A program made the position numbers and the translations under genes. This document shows, one piece after another, positions 10,301 to 17,584 of a stretch of DNA of 34,715 nt; the stretch's first letter is position 1; each line of letters opens with the position of its first letter. The notes under the pieces were generated by a model. It was not told the DNA's origin. It saw only the letters and a list, made by a program, of their open reading frames with translations, and made no database searches. This stretch comes from a virus. Location: positions 1-34,715 of the IMG/VR virus record IMGVR_UViG_3300031673_000253; one strand, written 5' to 3'.

Positions 10301-10479
10301 CCTCGTCTGACTTCATTGGTCCGTTGATGGCGCAGAGGTTGCCTCGTACATTGAAGCAGGCTCCAGCTATTGGCGCGATTACGAAGCTGAAGGGGTTCGA
10401 CGCGCATCCGATTGTTGAGTTCGCCTACGGCAAGATGGCGGAGTACGAAGGCCTGACGGTTATATGGAACAACGACTAG
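4390..10479 (+). CDS. rpoBC: Single-chain DNA-dependent RNA polymerase: fused beta and beta-prime subunits
   Basis: A 2029-residue fusion of bacterial-type beta and beta-prime, carrying out template-directed RNA synthesis. Beta landmarks: DQNNP of the rifampicin region (341-345), AFMPWKGHNFEDG (E637, D638), GDKLSTRHGSKG with the two active-site lysines K772 and K780, NPYGIPGRMNPG (about 807), and the C-terminal clamp helix ending near 995. Beta-prime starts almost at once (MTDKDILARSRGE, about 1003). It has GRSTIIVDP, the Mg-binding NADFDGD (D1384, D1386, D1388), the bridge helix around GMRKGIADRALATADTG (1651 on), a zinc site (C1687, C1738, C1745, C1748) and the trigger-loop motif MRTFHTGG (1781-1788). 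The beta-prime N-terminal zinc module is missing. Start: TAG lies two codons upstream, so ATG 4390 (or GTG 4387) with GGGA at 4379. It is shorter than E. coli beta plus beta-prime (about 2750), consistent with absent lineage inserts. The next gene overlaps by 16 bases. Confidence 0.96.
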   Translation: MLSITEQFQNLLDDVKSQVGETFPIEGRKRTLRAKNLKYDNAGAERMMDWSEIRKVKDNEGTFASNLRGDLELVDNETGKVVDSHKNAVLARVPHMTGLGSFVINGKDLQIVNQLRRRPGIYPSFTPDDNVKTKLTSTGADYDVTLDRKTGQYLMKVGTSNLKLVPFLEGIGVKSKDIIDAVGEGSYSENAAAGGKRDEVMRFWNKVRSKAPSEDRATLVSDINEFLESKPLDPDVSQETIGKRHDKISASALVDAMRAAKEVAQGKRKPADMESLSFKSIHSVEDFVGDRLRKALPGIKRSLGYTVDRGLPKIRRIIGPDVLSKPIMSQFTTSEFTRYSDQNNPIDILSKLQAVTVMGEGGISSIHRVTDEVRNLHSTHLGFIDPVHTAENELIGLSNHLTEGVTKKGNHLFRQVFDVKQKKMVSKSPVELSRAVVGFPDEYKVDDPKRPRSFTALKSTVLAMDKGVFTQMPAKNVDYIIPTTSAPFSFATNAVPYLHSNSGARMLMAGRHMEQAVPLVERDVPLVQSEYHGHPYNDIVGSVMLTKSKKPGTVTKVTSEEIHIRHDGDKKAQVYKIPDHYALNSEAFMTEAPAVKEGDKVKAHQPLTESNFSKNQSLAVGKNLVTAFMPWKGHNFEDGIVISESASKKLASEHKHELRAEKNQNTVLSSKKLFAQFPHLKTPDAWAEGREDILKVGDVIKPGQIIIPSITKNVLGPQTEYDRIHKALTKPFKDTSVRWMEMVDGEVVRVVNNPNFTKVYVKTREPMVIGDKLSTRHGSKGIVTKITPDNEMPRDAEGGTVDVLFNPYGIPGRMNPGIMFETAMGKVALKTGKNITVKNFGDLKSQVKDIQAQLKKHGLSDTETLWDPTHNTSHENVLTGPLHWIKLKHQVRNKLSARGHQDAYTVDGRPAKGGVGALDESTSAQSMGPLEIYSLMAGGQTEFLKDVAGIKSNRNVDYWNAYQLGMPTPPPLVPQVLDKFHKYLQGAGVNLRMEGNTIKALPMTDKDILARSRGEITEPTVVRTSGQHLVEEKGGLFDRGLTGGTQGKDDHWTHIELAEPILHPLYEAPAMALTGLKKKDFDKVLAGKTYVDLAGDLHDAPGKDRVTAGLAMERLLGKIDVEADLRSARSKLRSVNKTDRPKLMKKVRYLTALKNMGVTPKDSFINKLIPVIPPSARPIYAMGDGNLNVADPNHGYREVLFVNRALKDLKKAKVDEDLLQPQREGLYRSVVGMVGLAEPMTRNANFKGFISAIAGPQNKLGLFQSQVVKRTQDLTGRSTIIVDPTLHVDEVGIPFKMAQKIFAPFAIRNMVTSYGMKPIDARTELEEMTPRAMKVLENIAAERPVIMNRAPSLHKFSTVAVKARLVPGQAIQVNPLIVGGLNADFDGDTVGIHVPVSEKARLQSWNLLPSRTLLSPKDLSVIHGPAKEALFGLFAMTTPTSKKAVKVTGAAEVMKMVQSNKLRPNDPVSYKGKNWTAGHFMINAELPTEYHIDHEPMTGGKTKDLINTLAKDPKYRLKAGDIITKLKDHGFLQVSNLGTSIGLSDLTSTQLDGMHNKIMPKVIQMAKTNPLKAIMWGSDQAGKAMDKVTNNRMANLTYKSGAAGKYKGNVQQMVLAPVGVQDVKGNVVPVPITRGYAEGMNLGSYWATLPGMRKGIADRALATADTGSFAKELQNTTIHMRITEEDCGTTDGIDLPINHPDMSGRFLASNGRMLDGSMMKSLRSKNVKMLKVRSPATCHAHSGICAKCMGTNEHGGLYNKGFHIGTLVGTTISEPLTQMVMRTFHTGGQVGQTEVGYKRIAQIFNMPANMRGKTPLSTRDGTVDHIADTDRGGYEVHVDGVKHFVPTELNLKVKVGDKVLAGDKLSHLGVTHPRELAQHKGIEAARDLLLNDIDVEMKLSKQNVRRRIFEAAIRPLIDKSIVVDAGDAEKAHDIQSGDVISSNYARHLNRKLKNPMKIEPHLMSVKEVPFTSSDFIGPLMAQRLPRTLKQAPAIGAITKLKGFDAHPIVEFAYGKMAEYEGLTVIWNND

Positions 10480-11645
10480 GTATCACTAATCAGCCCGGAC
10501 AGACCATGACTGGTCTCGTGTTGGGCTACGATGTTGAAAAGAACATCTACCGTGTCCGCCTAGACCGTGGCCAAGCTGTGGACGCTCGTCTTTTGGACAC
10601 CGGCAATAACCGGGCGCTCCATCTCGACGACAAGGTCCTGTGCATTCGAACACCTAATACTCAGTGGCTGATCATGGGGTCAATTCCCTTGATCAGCCAG
10701 GGCGCTACATCAGATCCGGAAGTGAATCGCCAGCTCAACCTGTTCCCTACGTCCCCATCTCTCAACGAGAACACCCCGAGTTTCCGTCAGCACGGTGACA
10801 CCGAGAGCCTCGGACCTGGTGACCAGCAGGTAATAGCCCGATCAGACAGCTCGTTCGCCAGGTTCGTTCTATGGGCCTCTGGCGGCATGTTGATGGAAGT
10901 CGGCCGGCGAGCGTTCAGGTTCATGAATGGCGCACTCGGCATCATCAAAGATTTCTGCTTCACCTACATCCTCTCGGTTCCGGGAACCACGGTGGGGTTG
11001 GTTACCAACAGCACTGAGAAGACGTCACAAGCCTCGATCGATATTCAGCCTACGCTCCAGGAAGGGTTCAACGAAATCGACCGCCTGACTGTGCTTGCTG
11101 GCGCCAATTCGGTCAGCTCAGACGGCGAGAGCCCGGTGGCTCGTAAGCAGGGAAGCTGCGGAGAAGTGACCTCAGCTGAGACAGGCAAACCCGGCATAAG
11201 TATGATTCTAGGCTCGTTCATCAAGACTCTGATGGACTCGCAAGCCGGCAAGATGAAGATATCTCTCGGAGAGAACAACACCTTCGAGTTCGACCTACAG
11301 GAGCTCCGTGCAGCCCTAAGTGACACGGAATTGACGATGGGAGCTGATGGAATCATTCTTCGGAAAGGGAGTGAAACCATAAACTTGGGGCTGCAAGAGC
11401 TCATTTTTACCATCACAGCGCTTACAATGACTGTAGCCAATTCAGTGAACCTGACCGCCGCGGATATCAACATCACGGGGATCACGTCCATCAATGGCTA
11501 CAAGTTCGTGGAGGATCTGATTACGACGTTGAACACGCAGTGGGCGTTGCTTTACGCCACACATGTTCATGCGACGACTGTTCCAGGAGCGCCAACCGGG
11601 GCACCATCGACCGGACCGTTCCCGCCAATACTACCTTCGGGGTAA
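10464..11645 (+). CDS. Baseplate central spike-like protein (gpV/gp5 type)
   Basis: Probable membrane-piercing spike at the tip of the contractile tail. The N-terminal 75 residues read as a small beta-barrel (OB-fold-like: MTGLVLGYD, YRVRLDRG, DDKVLCIRTP, WLIMGSIPL), as in gpV/gp45-type spikes. The C-terminus has H367-V-H369 followed by Gly/Pro-rich GAPTGAPSTGPFPP. This resembles the HxH metal-binding apex and closing segment of P2-like spikes. The middle, about residues 240-345, alternates short strands (MKISLGENNTFEF, LTMGADGIILRK, SVNLTAADINITG), as expected of a beta-helix. The gene overlaps the end of the polymerase gene by 16 bases. A later ATG at 10506 would still keep the barrel. The spike call is from motifs by eye. 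The alternative is a generic baseplate beta-helix protein. Confidence 0.6.
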   Translation: MEQRLGITNQPGQTMTGLVLGYDVEKNIYRVRLDRGQAVDARLLDTGNNRALHLDDKVLCIRTPNTQWLIMGSIPLISQGATSDPEVNRQLNLFPTSPSLNENTPSFRQHGDTESLGPGDQQVIARSDSSFARFVLWASGGMLMEVGRRAFRFMNGALGIIKDFCFTYILSVPGTTVGLVTNSTEKTSQASIDIQPTLQEGFNEIDRLTVLAGANSVSSDGESPVARKQGSCGEVTSAETGKPGISMILGSFIKTLMDSQAGKMKISLGENNTFEFDLQELRAALSDTELTMGADGIILRKGSETINLGLQELIFTITALTMTVANSVNLTAADINITGITSINGYKFVEDLITTLNTQWALLYATHVHATTVPGAPTGAPSTGPFPPILPSG

Positions 11646-11651
11646 TGATCC

Positions 11652-13436
11652 ATGACTGAAAACCTCTTCGTTGACCTTCCCACGTTCCAGTTCAACAAGG
11701 TGGCTGATGTTCGACTTCCCGCTGACACTACTCAGTGGGAGCACGCGATTTTCAATGCGTTGTCGGATCAACACCCCAACCTACCCACGGATCAGTTCCG
11801 CCTGAGCCTCAACTCTCAGGACGAAGGAACACGTAGCGCCATCGGAAACATCGTCATCCGTGACGGTCTCCAGATCCCGGTCATCGTTGACCAAGGGAAG
11901 CTGAAGCCGTTCGACATGTTCCTGAACGACGGCAAGTTGTACTCCATGGACGCGGATACTCTGGCCGAGGCGGTTCAGAACACCGGCTTTGGTGAAATCA
12001 TGCCTCCAGGCCAGGGTGAGATCATGGACGTGTTCCTCACTCACAGCCGGCCCCCGTATGACGGCAAGTACACCTTCGCTGCGTACCTTGGTGGCAAGAA
12101 CGAGTACCTTGAGGCTCTCACCAGAGTCATGGGTGAGAAGACAGCTTCCTTCGTAGAACAGGACACCGCTGTCCTGGGCATGCTCAAGGACGCCGGAACC
12201 AAGACCTACGATCTGCAGGTAAAAACGAAGACTGCTTCCATCGTGAAGCAGGCCGCTGTTCCTATCCAGAACGAGATCTACCGCCCCATCGTCAGCTCTG
12301 GTTGCTACAAGGTAGCCAGCTACGACGGTAAGCGGTATCGCGGGTGGTTCATCCAGCGACCGTACGATCCGGGTTTTGACGGACCGTCCAATATGTTCGT
12401 TCCGTTCTCCAAGCACGCGTACGCGCTCAAGCTCGGAACCAACGAGTCCCTGCGCGACATCGGCGGAATCGAAGAAGAGTCCATGGGTCGTCTTCCTGAT
12501 GACGACACCCGAGGACACGGAGCCTTCTGCTGGATCAACAAGCAGGGCGAGCTTAGAAGCACGGTTCCGATGACGATTCTCGGACAGTCGGTGTCAGGAC
12601 ACTACGCCAAGACCGCGTCAGTGCTCAGCCAGTCCATTCGTGTTGAGAAGGACGACGACCTTGATGAGCCGATCACGCTCGGCGGGGTAATGTACGTCCC
12701 TAAGCACGCCAACTGGATGCACATCAACGACAACGAGATCGACCTCAAGGAGGCCGCTACTCAGCCTCTGTTCGATCGCCCGTTCATGACGATCTTCCGT
12801 ACCTCCGACGATCGGTACCGTGTCGACATGCCGTCGAACGTCAAGCAGGCCTGCTTCGATGACATGCCCGAGAGCATGAACAAGAAACAAGCCTCGGATT
12901 TCCTCAGTAACCTGTACGAACATGAGAGCGTATCCACAGTGCTCAGCACCATTCAGGCTCGCGGGTCTGTGATGCTCCGTGCTCCGCTCGTATCGAAAAC
13001 AGCCGGGCTGGACAGTACGAAGCTGGCCACCGTGTGTGCGAAGTTTGTTCCGCGGATGAAGAAGCACGCTGAGGAAGCTCTCAAAGCCTTCATCTCTATG
13101 CGCTACCTTCCGGACCTGACACTGCTGAAGCGTGTGGGTATGGTACTCCCTCTTGCTAAAGTAGCCGCCGACGACCTCATGCAAGATGACGTCGACGAAG
13201 GATTAGACGCCACTCTTGGGTTGAATATCTTGACCGAAGAGAACATCATGAAGTATCTTGATTACGTCGATTTGTTGGACTCCGCGAGACAGGCCGCATT
13301 GAAGCTTCTCCTGGCCGCACGTCTCGGGCTTCCGGTCGACGAAGGCGCCGCTCGGTCTGCCGCATTCTCTTTGGATGCGCTGATCTCCGACCTCCGCCAG
13401 CTTAGAACCATACAAACGCCGGCTGGCAACATGTGA
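11652..13436 (+). CDS. Large hypothetical virion protein with five KTAS-type motifs
   Basis: A 594-residue protein of unknown family. It has no signal peptide or obvious membrane segment. The first about 120 residues look like a mixed alpha/beta domain, and the last about 150 residues are helical and Leu/Ala-rich. It holds five strict K-[TVIL]-A-[SG] motifs: K163-S166, K193-S196, K220-S223, K320-S323 and K449-G452, plus looser ones (NKVAD, TKLAT, AKVAA). These divide it into about six segments. If the motif is a protease site, this would be heavily processed during head maturation. It starts at an ATG six bases after the spike stop, with GGGG upstream, and its stop overlaps the next gene (TGATG). 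Confidence 0.75.
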   Translation: MTENLFVDLPTFQFNKVADVRLPADTTQWEHAIFNALSDQHPNLPTDQFRLSLNSQDEGTRSAIGNIVIRDGLQIPVIVDQGKLKPFDMFLNDGKLYSMDADTLAEAVQNTGFGEIMPPGQGEIMDVFLTHSRPPYDGKYTFAAYLGGKNEYLEALTRVMGEKTASFVEQDTAVLGMLKDAGTKTYDLQVKTKTASIVKQAAVPIQNEIYRPIVSSGCYKVASYDGKRYRGWFIQRPYDPGFDGPSNMFVPFSKHAYALKLGTNESLRDIGGIEEESMGRLPDDDTRGHGAFCWINKQGELRSTVPMTILGQSVSGHYAKTASVLSQSIRVEKDDDLDEPITLGGVMYVPKHANWMHINDNEIDLKEAATQPLFDRPFMTIFRTSDDRYRVDMPSNVKQACFDDMPESMNKKQASDFLSNLYEHESVSTVLSTIQARGSVMLRAPLVSKTAGLDSTKLATVCAKFVPRMKKHAEEALKAFISMRYLPDLTLLKRVGMVLPLAKVAADDLMQDDVDEGLDATLGLNILTEENIMKYLDYVDLLDSARQAALKLLLAARLGLPVDEGAARSAAFSLDALISDLRQLRTIQTPAGNM

Positions 13437-14554
13437 TGGCGGGAAAAACAAGCTTGTCGAAGTCAGGTATATGCACTACGTATGGCCTGACTGAAGCTAC
13501 GCTTGCCCACCTTGAAGACCTCGACCTGTTTGACTCAACAGGTGGAAAGGTTATTCGAGGTGAGCGTCGTTATCCTATTTCAACTAGCCTGCAGGACGTT
13601 TTTGAGCTAGGCAAGGCGCACTTTCCAAACCTGCGCTCCGAGAAGACCCCGCTATTTCCGTTTCAACGAGCCATCATCTTTTATCTGCTCTCCGTCGGGC
13701 CTGACATGGCCTACCAGATACTCACGGAGAGAGGGTTCGTGCCGGCTAAGCGTCCGACTCAAGAATACTTCAAGATGTTGTTCAACAAGCTCGTAGCTGC
13801 TGCTCCGAAGTCCATCAAGAAGTGGGTGAAGAGAGAGCAGGAGCTCCCGACCGCCTCCAACGAGAAAGCCGTCGAGCTGTACCTGGATATCCTTGGGCTA
13901 GGTGCGTTCTGGGAAGACCCTGATCAAGTAGAGCTTCCATTCTTGTACGACGACCTGATGGTCCGGTCCACCTTGGAAGGGCTCCTCTGCACACAGGCGA
14001 AGTACGAAGAGATCGCCGATATCCTCTCGGCTCAGTTTGACCTGGATGTTCATACAGAGGACGTAGAGATCTATCACCGGTTCTACTTCGACCGGGAGTT
14101 GGTGCCCAGCGCGGACTTCGTTCTGTGGAGAGATTCTCTCGGGACCAATCACAAGGTTCATATCCGAAACAGCATGAACCTGACTCTGTCGGAGTACGTG
14201 AGGAAGTTCCGTGTTGAAAGAACCCTGGATACAGCTGAAGAGTTAGACGCTATGCTCTCAGTGTCTCAGCAGGGTTTTTGGCAGCACAAAGAAGCGGCGA
14301 GCTACGGCTCGCTGGAGGCGTTGAAAAAACAACAGATCCTTGTACAAAACAGCCTGAGGATCTTTGAAGCTAGGGTGAGCCTCGTTCCGACCAACGTCGG
14401 GACTATCAACGACCGCTTGAAACTGGAGTTCGAGAAGCCGACCAACCTTCAGATTGTGAACCGTGACGACTTTGACCCGAACGAAATCGACTCGCCGAAG
14501 ATCTCGAAGGACGCAGGCCTCAGCGATACTTCGGCCAAAGAGCAAGGCGCCTAA
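13436..14554 (+). CDS. Helix-turn-helix protein upstream of large terminase (possible small terminase)
   Basis: A 372-residue protein. Near the N-terminus, TTYGLTEATLAHLEDLDLF followed by GERRYPI resembles a MerR-like winged helix-turn-helix. A second helical DNA-binding-like stretch around residues 185-215 (CTQAKYEEIADIL, then FDLDVHTEDVEIYHRF) has the look of the recognition region of packaging or regulatory proteins. Position directly before terL is the usual place of the small terminase, which recognises phage DNA for packaging. However, 372 residues is long for that family, so the role is inference. ATG 13436 overlaps the previous stop (TGATG). A GTG at 13433 is also in frame. The next gene starts after seven bases if the terminase begins at 14562. 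Confidence 0.65.
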   Translation: MAGKTSLSKSGICTTYGLTEATLAHLEDLDLFDSTGGKVIRGERRYPISTSLQDVFELGKAHFPNLRSEKTPLFPFQRAIIFYLLSVGPDMAYQILTERGFVPAKRPTQEYFKMLFNKLVAAAPKSIKKWVKREQELPTASNEKAVELYLDILGLGAFWEDPDQVELPFLYDDLMVRSTLEGLLCTQAKYEEIADILSAQFDLDVHTEDVEIYHRFYFDRELVPSADFVLWRDSLGTNHKVHIRNSMNLTLSEYVRKFRVERTLDTAEELDAMLSVSQQGFWQHKEAASYGSLEALKKQQILVQNSLRIFEARVSLVPTNVGTINDRLKLEFEKPTNLQIVNRDDFDPNEIDSPKISKDAGLSDTSAKEQGA

Positions 14555-14561
14555 GCTACAG

Positions 14562-16178
14562 GTGCTGGATGCTTTGCATGAAGAAGACGACTCTGAGGAA
14601 TATCTCAGGGCTCCTCGGTCTGAAATTTTCCAAAGGATCATCCACATCCGCCCGTCGATCCCGTACTCACTACAGGATCGACCATACCTTCGTGAAGTCA
14701 TCGAGCTGGCCGCCCCAGAGACCGTACTGAAGTGCGGCCGGCAGGTGGGCAAGAGTGTTCTTCTGGCGGCAGACGAAGCCACTGAGGGTGCTCGCATCCC
14801 CGACCTTGGTCACCTGTACATCGCTCCGCGAGGAGAACAGGCGGCTACCTTCTCGCGAATGGTGTTCGACGTCATGTGCCGGTCGTCGCCGTATCTGTCC
14901 TGGTTGATTCCTAAGGGGTTGAAAGCTGTTTGGCAGATCGGCACCCGGATGATGACCAACGGGTCTTATTTTTACTTCAGATCTACGTTCAACTCGCCTG
15001 ACGCGATCCGTGGTCTCACGGCGTACCGCATCAAGTTTGACGAGTTCCAGGACATCCCGTCGGATCACATTGGTCCGATCGAAGAAGTCGCAGGTAACGC
15101 TCCCATCCACCTGAAGAAAATCATCAGGGCGGGCACTCCCAAGACCTTCGACAACCCGCTGGAGAAGTACTGGGCGATGAGCTCGCAATGTGAGTGGCAC
15201 ATCAAGTGCCAGTCCTGCGGATTCTACAACTTCCAGGACGTGAAGCTTCTGCGCCCGGACCGGTTCGCTTGCCGTAAATGCGATGGGACCTTGTACCCGC
15301 ACCTCGGTGTGTGGGTCCCTGGTCAACCGGGGATGCTCGGGAAGCGTAACGGATGGCGAATCACCCAGCTGATGAACCCGAACAAGACCCCAGAGGAACT
15401 CTGGGACAAGATGCACAACTACCCCATGTCGCAGTTCATGAACGAGGTCATGGGTCTCAGCTACGCCGAAGGTCAGTTGCTGTTGTCTCAAACAGACATC
15501 CAGCGGGCCTGCAACCCCCGCCGTAAGATGGCCGGCGTCGGGCAGCTTCACGACTTCCATGTGGTGGCCGGTATCGACTGGGGAACTGGCGGCCTGGGGG
15601 CTCACACCGTAAAGGGGTCAACCAGGGTGTCGTACACAACCCTGACCATCGGAGGCATCCGTGCTGGACAGTTCCACGTCATCTACCAAAAGAGGTTCAT
15701 GGGAGCAGAGGCTGAGCTCTCCAACCAGCCTGAGATGCTCAACCACCTTATGACGGCGTTTCGTGTCAGATGCGTGTTCTCTGACTGGGGCTTCGGTGCC
15801 CCGCTGAACGCCATCTTGATGAACCAGTACGGTTGGATGCACCGTAACCTGTTCCAGATCCAGGAAGGTGCTCAGCGGGATATGATCCGATGGAGCAAAG
15901 AGTCCGGGCGGTACACCATCGACCGGAATGAAATGTTCATCAAGGTCATCGACGACATCAAGCACGGTCGTATCGAGTTCTTCTCTTATGATGAGTTCAA
16001 GGAGTTCGAAGAGGACTACACCTCGATTTACGTTGAATTGAACGCTAACAAGCGCCGGATGAAGTTCGATCACACTAAGCCGGACGACTGTTTTCACTCT
16101 ACCAGCTACGCGTATTTTGCTGCATTGAAGCTGGCCGGAGCACTAAGCCGCTACGATATGACCTCTTTGGTTCCTTGA
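14562..16178 (+). CDS. terL: Terminase large subunit (ATPase and nuclease) with zinc ribbon
   Basis: The DNA-packaging motor and headful or site-specific nuclease. Numbering from GTG 14562: Walker A variant CGRQVGKS (58-65), Walker B IKFDEFQD (157-164), a zinc-ribbon-like pair of CxxC (C216/C219 and C237/C240) between ATPase and nuclease, and RNase H-like nuclease acidic residues in GIDWGTGG (D339), FSDWGFG (D408) and PDDCFHS (D508, D509). Length, about 538 residues, fits the family. The frame extends upstream to a GTG at 14463. That would overlap the previous gene by 92 bases and add a strange Arg/Ser-rich leader, so I prefer 14562. Neither start has a good ribosome binding site. A TTG at 14574 is another option. 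Confidence 0.92.
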   Translation: MLDALHEEDDSEEYLRAPRSEIFQRIIHIRPSIPYSLQDRPYLREVIELAAPETVLKCGRQVGKSVLLAADEATEGARIPDLGHLYIAPRGEQAATFSRMVFDVMCRSSPYLSWLIPKGLKAVWQIGTRMMTNGSYFYFRSTFNSPDAIRGLTAYRIKFDEFQDIPSDHIGPIEEVAGNAPIHLKKIIRAGTPKTFDNPLEKYWAMSSQCEWHIKCQSCGFYNFQDVKLLRPDRFACRKCDGTLYPHLGVWVPGQPGMLGKRNGWRITQLMNPNKTPEELWDKMHNYPMSQFMNEVMGLSYAEGQLLLSQTDIQRACNPRRKMAGVGQLHDFHVVAGIDWGTGGLGAHTVKGSTRVSYTTLTIGGIRAGQFHVIYQKRFMGAEAELSNQPEMLNHLMTAFRVRCVFSDWGFGAPLNAILMNQYGWMHRNLFQIQEGAQRDMIRWSKESGRYTIDRNEMFIKVIDDIKHGRIEFFSYDEFKEFEEDYTSIYVELNANKRRMKFDHTKPDDCFHSTSYAYFAALKLAGALSRYDMTSLVP

Positions 16179-16229
16179 TCCAGGGTCGTTCTTTCTATTT
16201 TGTCTGTGTAGAGGTTTTCGAGGATAACC

Positions 16230-17576
16230 ATGGATCTGACAGCTTACGAGCTTGCCAGAATGGCGAACAAAGCCGCCAGTGGTTTCTCTGAGACCGGGGA
16301 CCTGACCTCGGAGGTAGCCAAGATCGCTTCTGAAAGCGAATTGACTCCTCCGCAGATCCAGACCCTGGTTACAGAATCAAACCACGAGGTGAATCGTCGT
16401 CTGTACACCACAGAAGACGATAAGCGGTTCGCATTCAAGGTGGCAACTCTCGATGGAGTCCTGGACTCCTTGAACGGAAAGTCTGAGCAGCCGAAGATAG
16501 CTTCGGTGGTCAGCTCGGGTTTCCATACTCTCGACGTGGATGCACAAAAGACTGCATCTGCTGCTGACAGGATTGAGCCCGACTGGATCAGAGATCCTGA
16601 GACTCGTTTGAGGGACACGAAAGTCTACCTCAAGCAGGCCGCTGAGAAGCTCCAGTCCTACGCCGACTCCTGTGCCTCGAAGAAGAACGTGCTGACCCTC
16701 AAGATCGGCGAGTCCAAAGCTCGCGCTCTTGGTGAGATCAAGCAGCTCGTTCGGAACGGCACTCCGTTCAGCACCCTGTACAAGGCGGCTCAGCGCTTCC
16801 ATCCTGATACCCCGAAGGCCGTTCGCGGCTTTTTCGAAGGGTTCCACGGTGAGTATTCCAAGACAGCTTCTGCGGTTGAAAAGGAACTGCTGAAGTTTGA
16901 TCCGGAAGCCCTCGACGGCAAGGACGAGATCGGTACCAGGATCGTGAACGGTAACCATCCCCTGTTCATCCACCTGGACGACATGGCTGCTGACCTCAAA
17001 GAGTACAGCGACGTCAACACCTGCGATGAGGGCCTGAGGAACACCTTCAGTGCGGTTACCTCAGCGATCCACCGGTTGAACACACCGAAGGACGTCGACA
17101 ACTACCTGGCAAACGAATCCCAGCGGTTTGCTTACGCCGTGAAGAAGGGCATGGACGAGGCGCTGGACGCCATCGTCGAGCTCAGGAGTGTGCTCCCAAA
17201 AACTGATGGGCACGATTCTGACAAGACGGCCGGGTGGAGAGATAACTTCGCAGCGAAGTATCCCCGTTCAGGTCGTGCCCTGAAGTACGTTACTACCCCG
17301 TCCGGCGGTGTCCGTGCAGCTGGAGCGGCTCTGGCTGCCCCGGTCGTAGGTGGCGCCAAAGTCCTCAAACACTCTCCGGCCATTGCTAAGGCTACAGGCG
17401 CTGCGCTTACAAGTCCTCTGGGACTGGGTAAGTACAATGCCCCCGGACTGGCGTCTCTTGCCGGCCTGTTGTGGGCAGGGTCTAAGGCAGTCAAAGGCGT
17501 AGGTGATGCCGCAGGCCAGGCGACAAACGCAGCCATGGCAGGTGGATCAAGATCGGCCGGCGTAGGCCTGGCTTAG
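16230..17576 (+). CDS. Putative internal virion protein with repeated KTAS-type motifs
   Basis: A 448-residue protein of unknown family. Residues 1-320 are helical and charged, while the C-terminal about 100 residues are rich in Ala, Gly, Val and Leu with alternating hydrophobic stretches (AAGAALAAPVVGGAKVL, LASLAGLLWAGSKAV). These could associate with membranes or form a buried bundle. Strict K-[TVIL]-A-[SG] motifs lie at K31, K89, K107, K211 and K332, with KAAS near residue 14. A Gly/Ala hydrophobic tail of this kind occurs also in its neighbour and at the protease C-terminus, which suggests a shared function such as ejection or inner-head assembly (inference). Start: ATG with GAGGA eight bases upstream after a 51-base gap, where I found no convincing promoter. 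Confidence 0.7.
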   Translation: MDLTAYELARMANKAASGFSETGDLTSEVAKIASESELTPPQIQTLVTESNHEVNRRLYTTEDDKRFAFKVATLDGVLDSLNGKSEQPKIASVVSSGFHTLDVDAQKTASAADRIEPDWIRDPETRLRDTKVYLKQAAEKLQSYADSCASKKNVLTLKIGESKARALGEIKQLVRNGTPFSTLYKAAQRFHPDTPKAVRGFFEGFHGEYSKTASAVEKELLKFDPEALDGKDEIGTRIVNGNHPLFIHLDDMAADLKEYSDVNTCDEGLRNTFSAVTSAIHRLNTPKDVDNYLANESQRFAYAVKKGMDEALDAIVELRSVLPKTDGHDSDKTAGWRDNFAAKYPRSGRALKYVTTPSGGVRAAGAALAAPVVGGAKVLKHSPAIAKATGAALTSPLGLGKYNAPGLASLAGLLWAGSKAVKGVGDAAGQATNAAMAGGSRSAGVGLA

Positions 17577-17584
17577 GAGCTGCA

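Noticed and set aside
14463-14561. Upstream extension of the terminase frame to a GTG
   Set aside because: It would overlap the previous gene by 92 bases and add an Arg/Ser-rich leader that mirrors the overlapped coding sequence. No ribosome binding site.
14670-15605. 311-codon minus-strand frame opposite the terminase gene
   Set aside because: It is fully antisense to Walker and nuclease motifs of terL. Composition (Val, Arg, His-rich) is typical of antisense shadows.
16175-16201. TTGATC and TATTTT in the gap after the terminase gene as a promoter
   Set aside because: The spacing is only 15 bp and the first element overlaps the terminase stop. Too weak to call.
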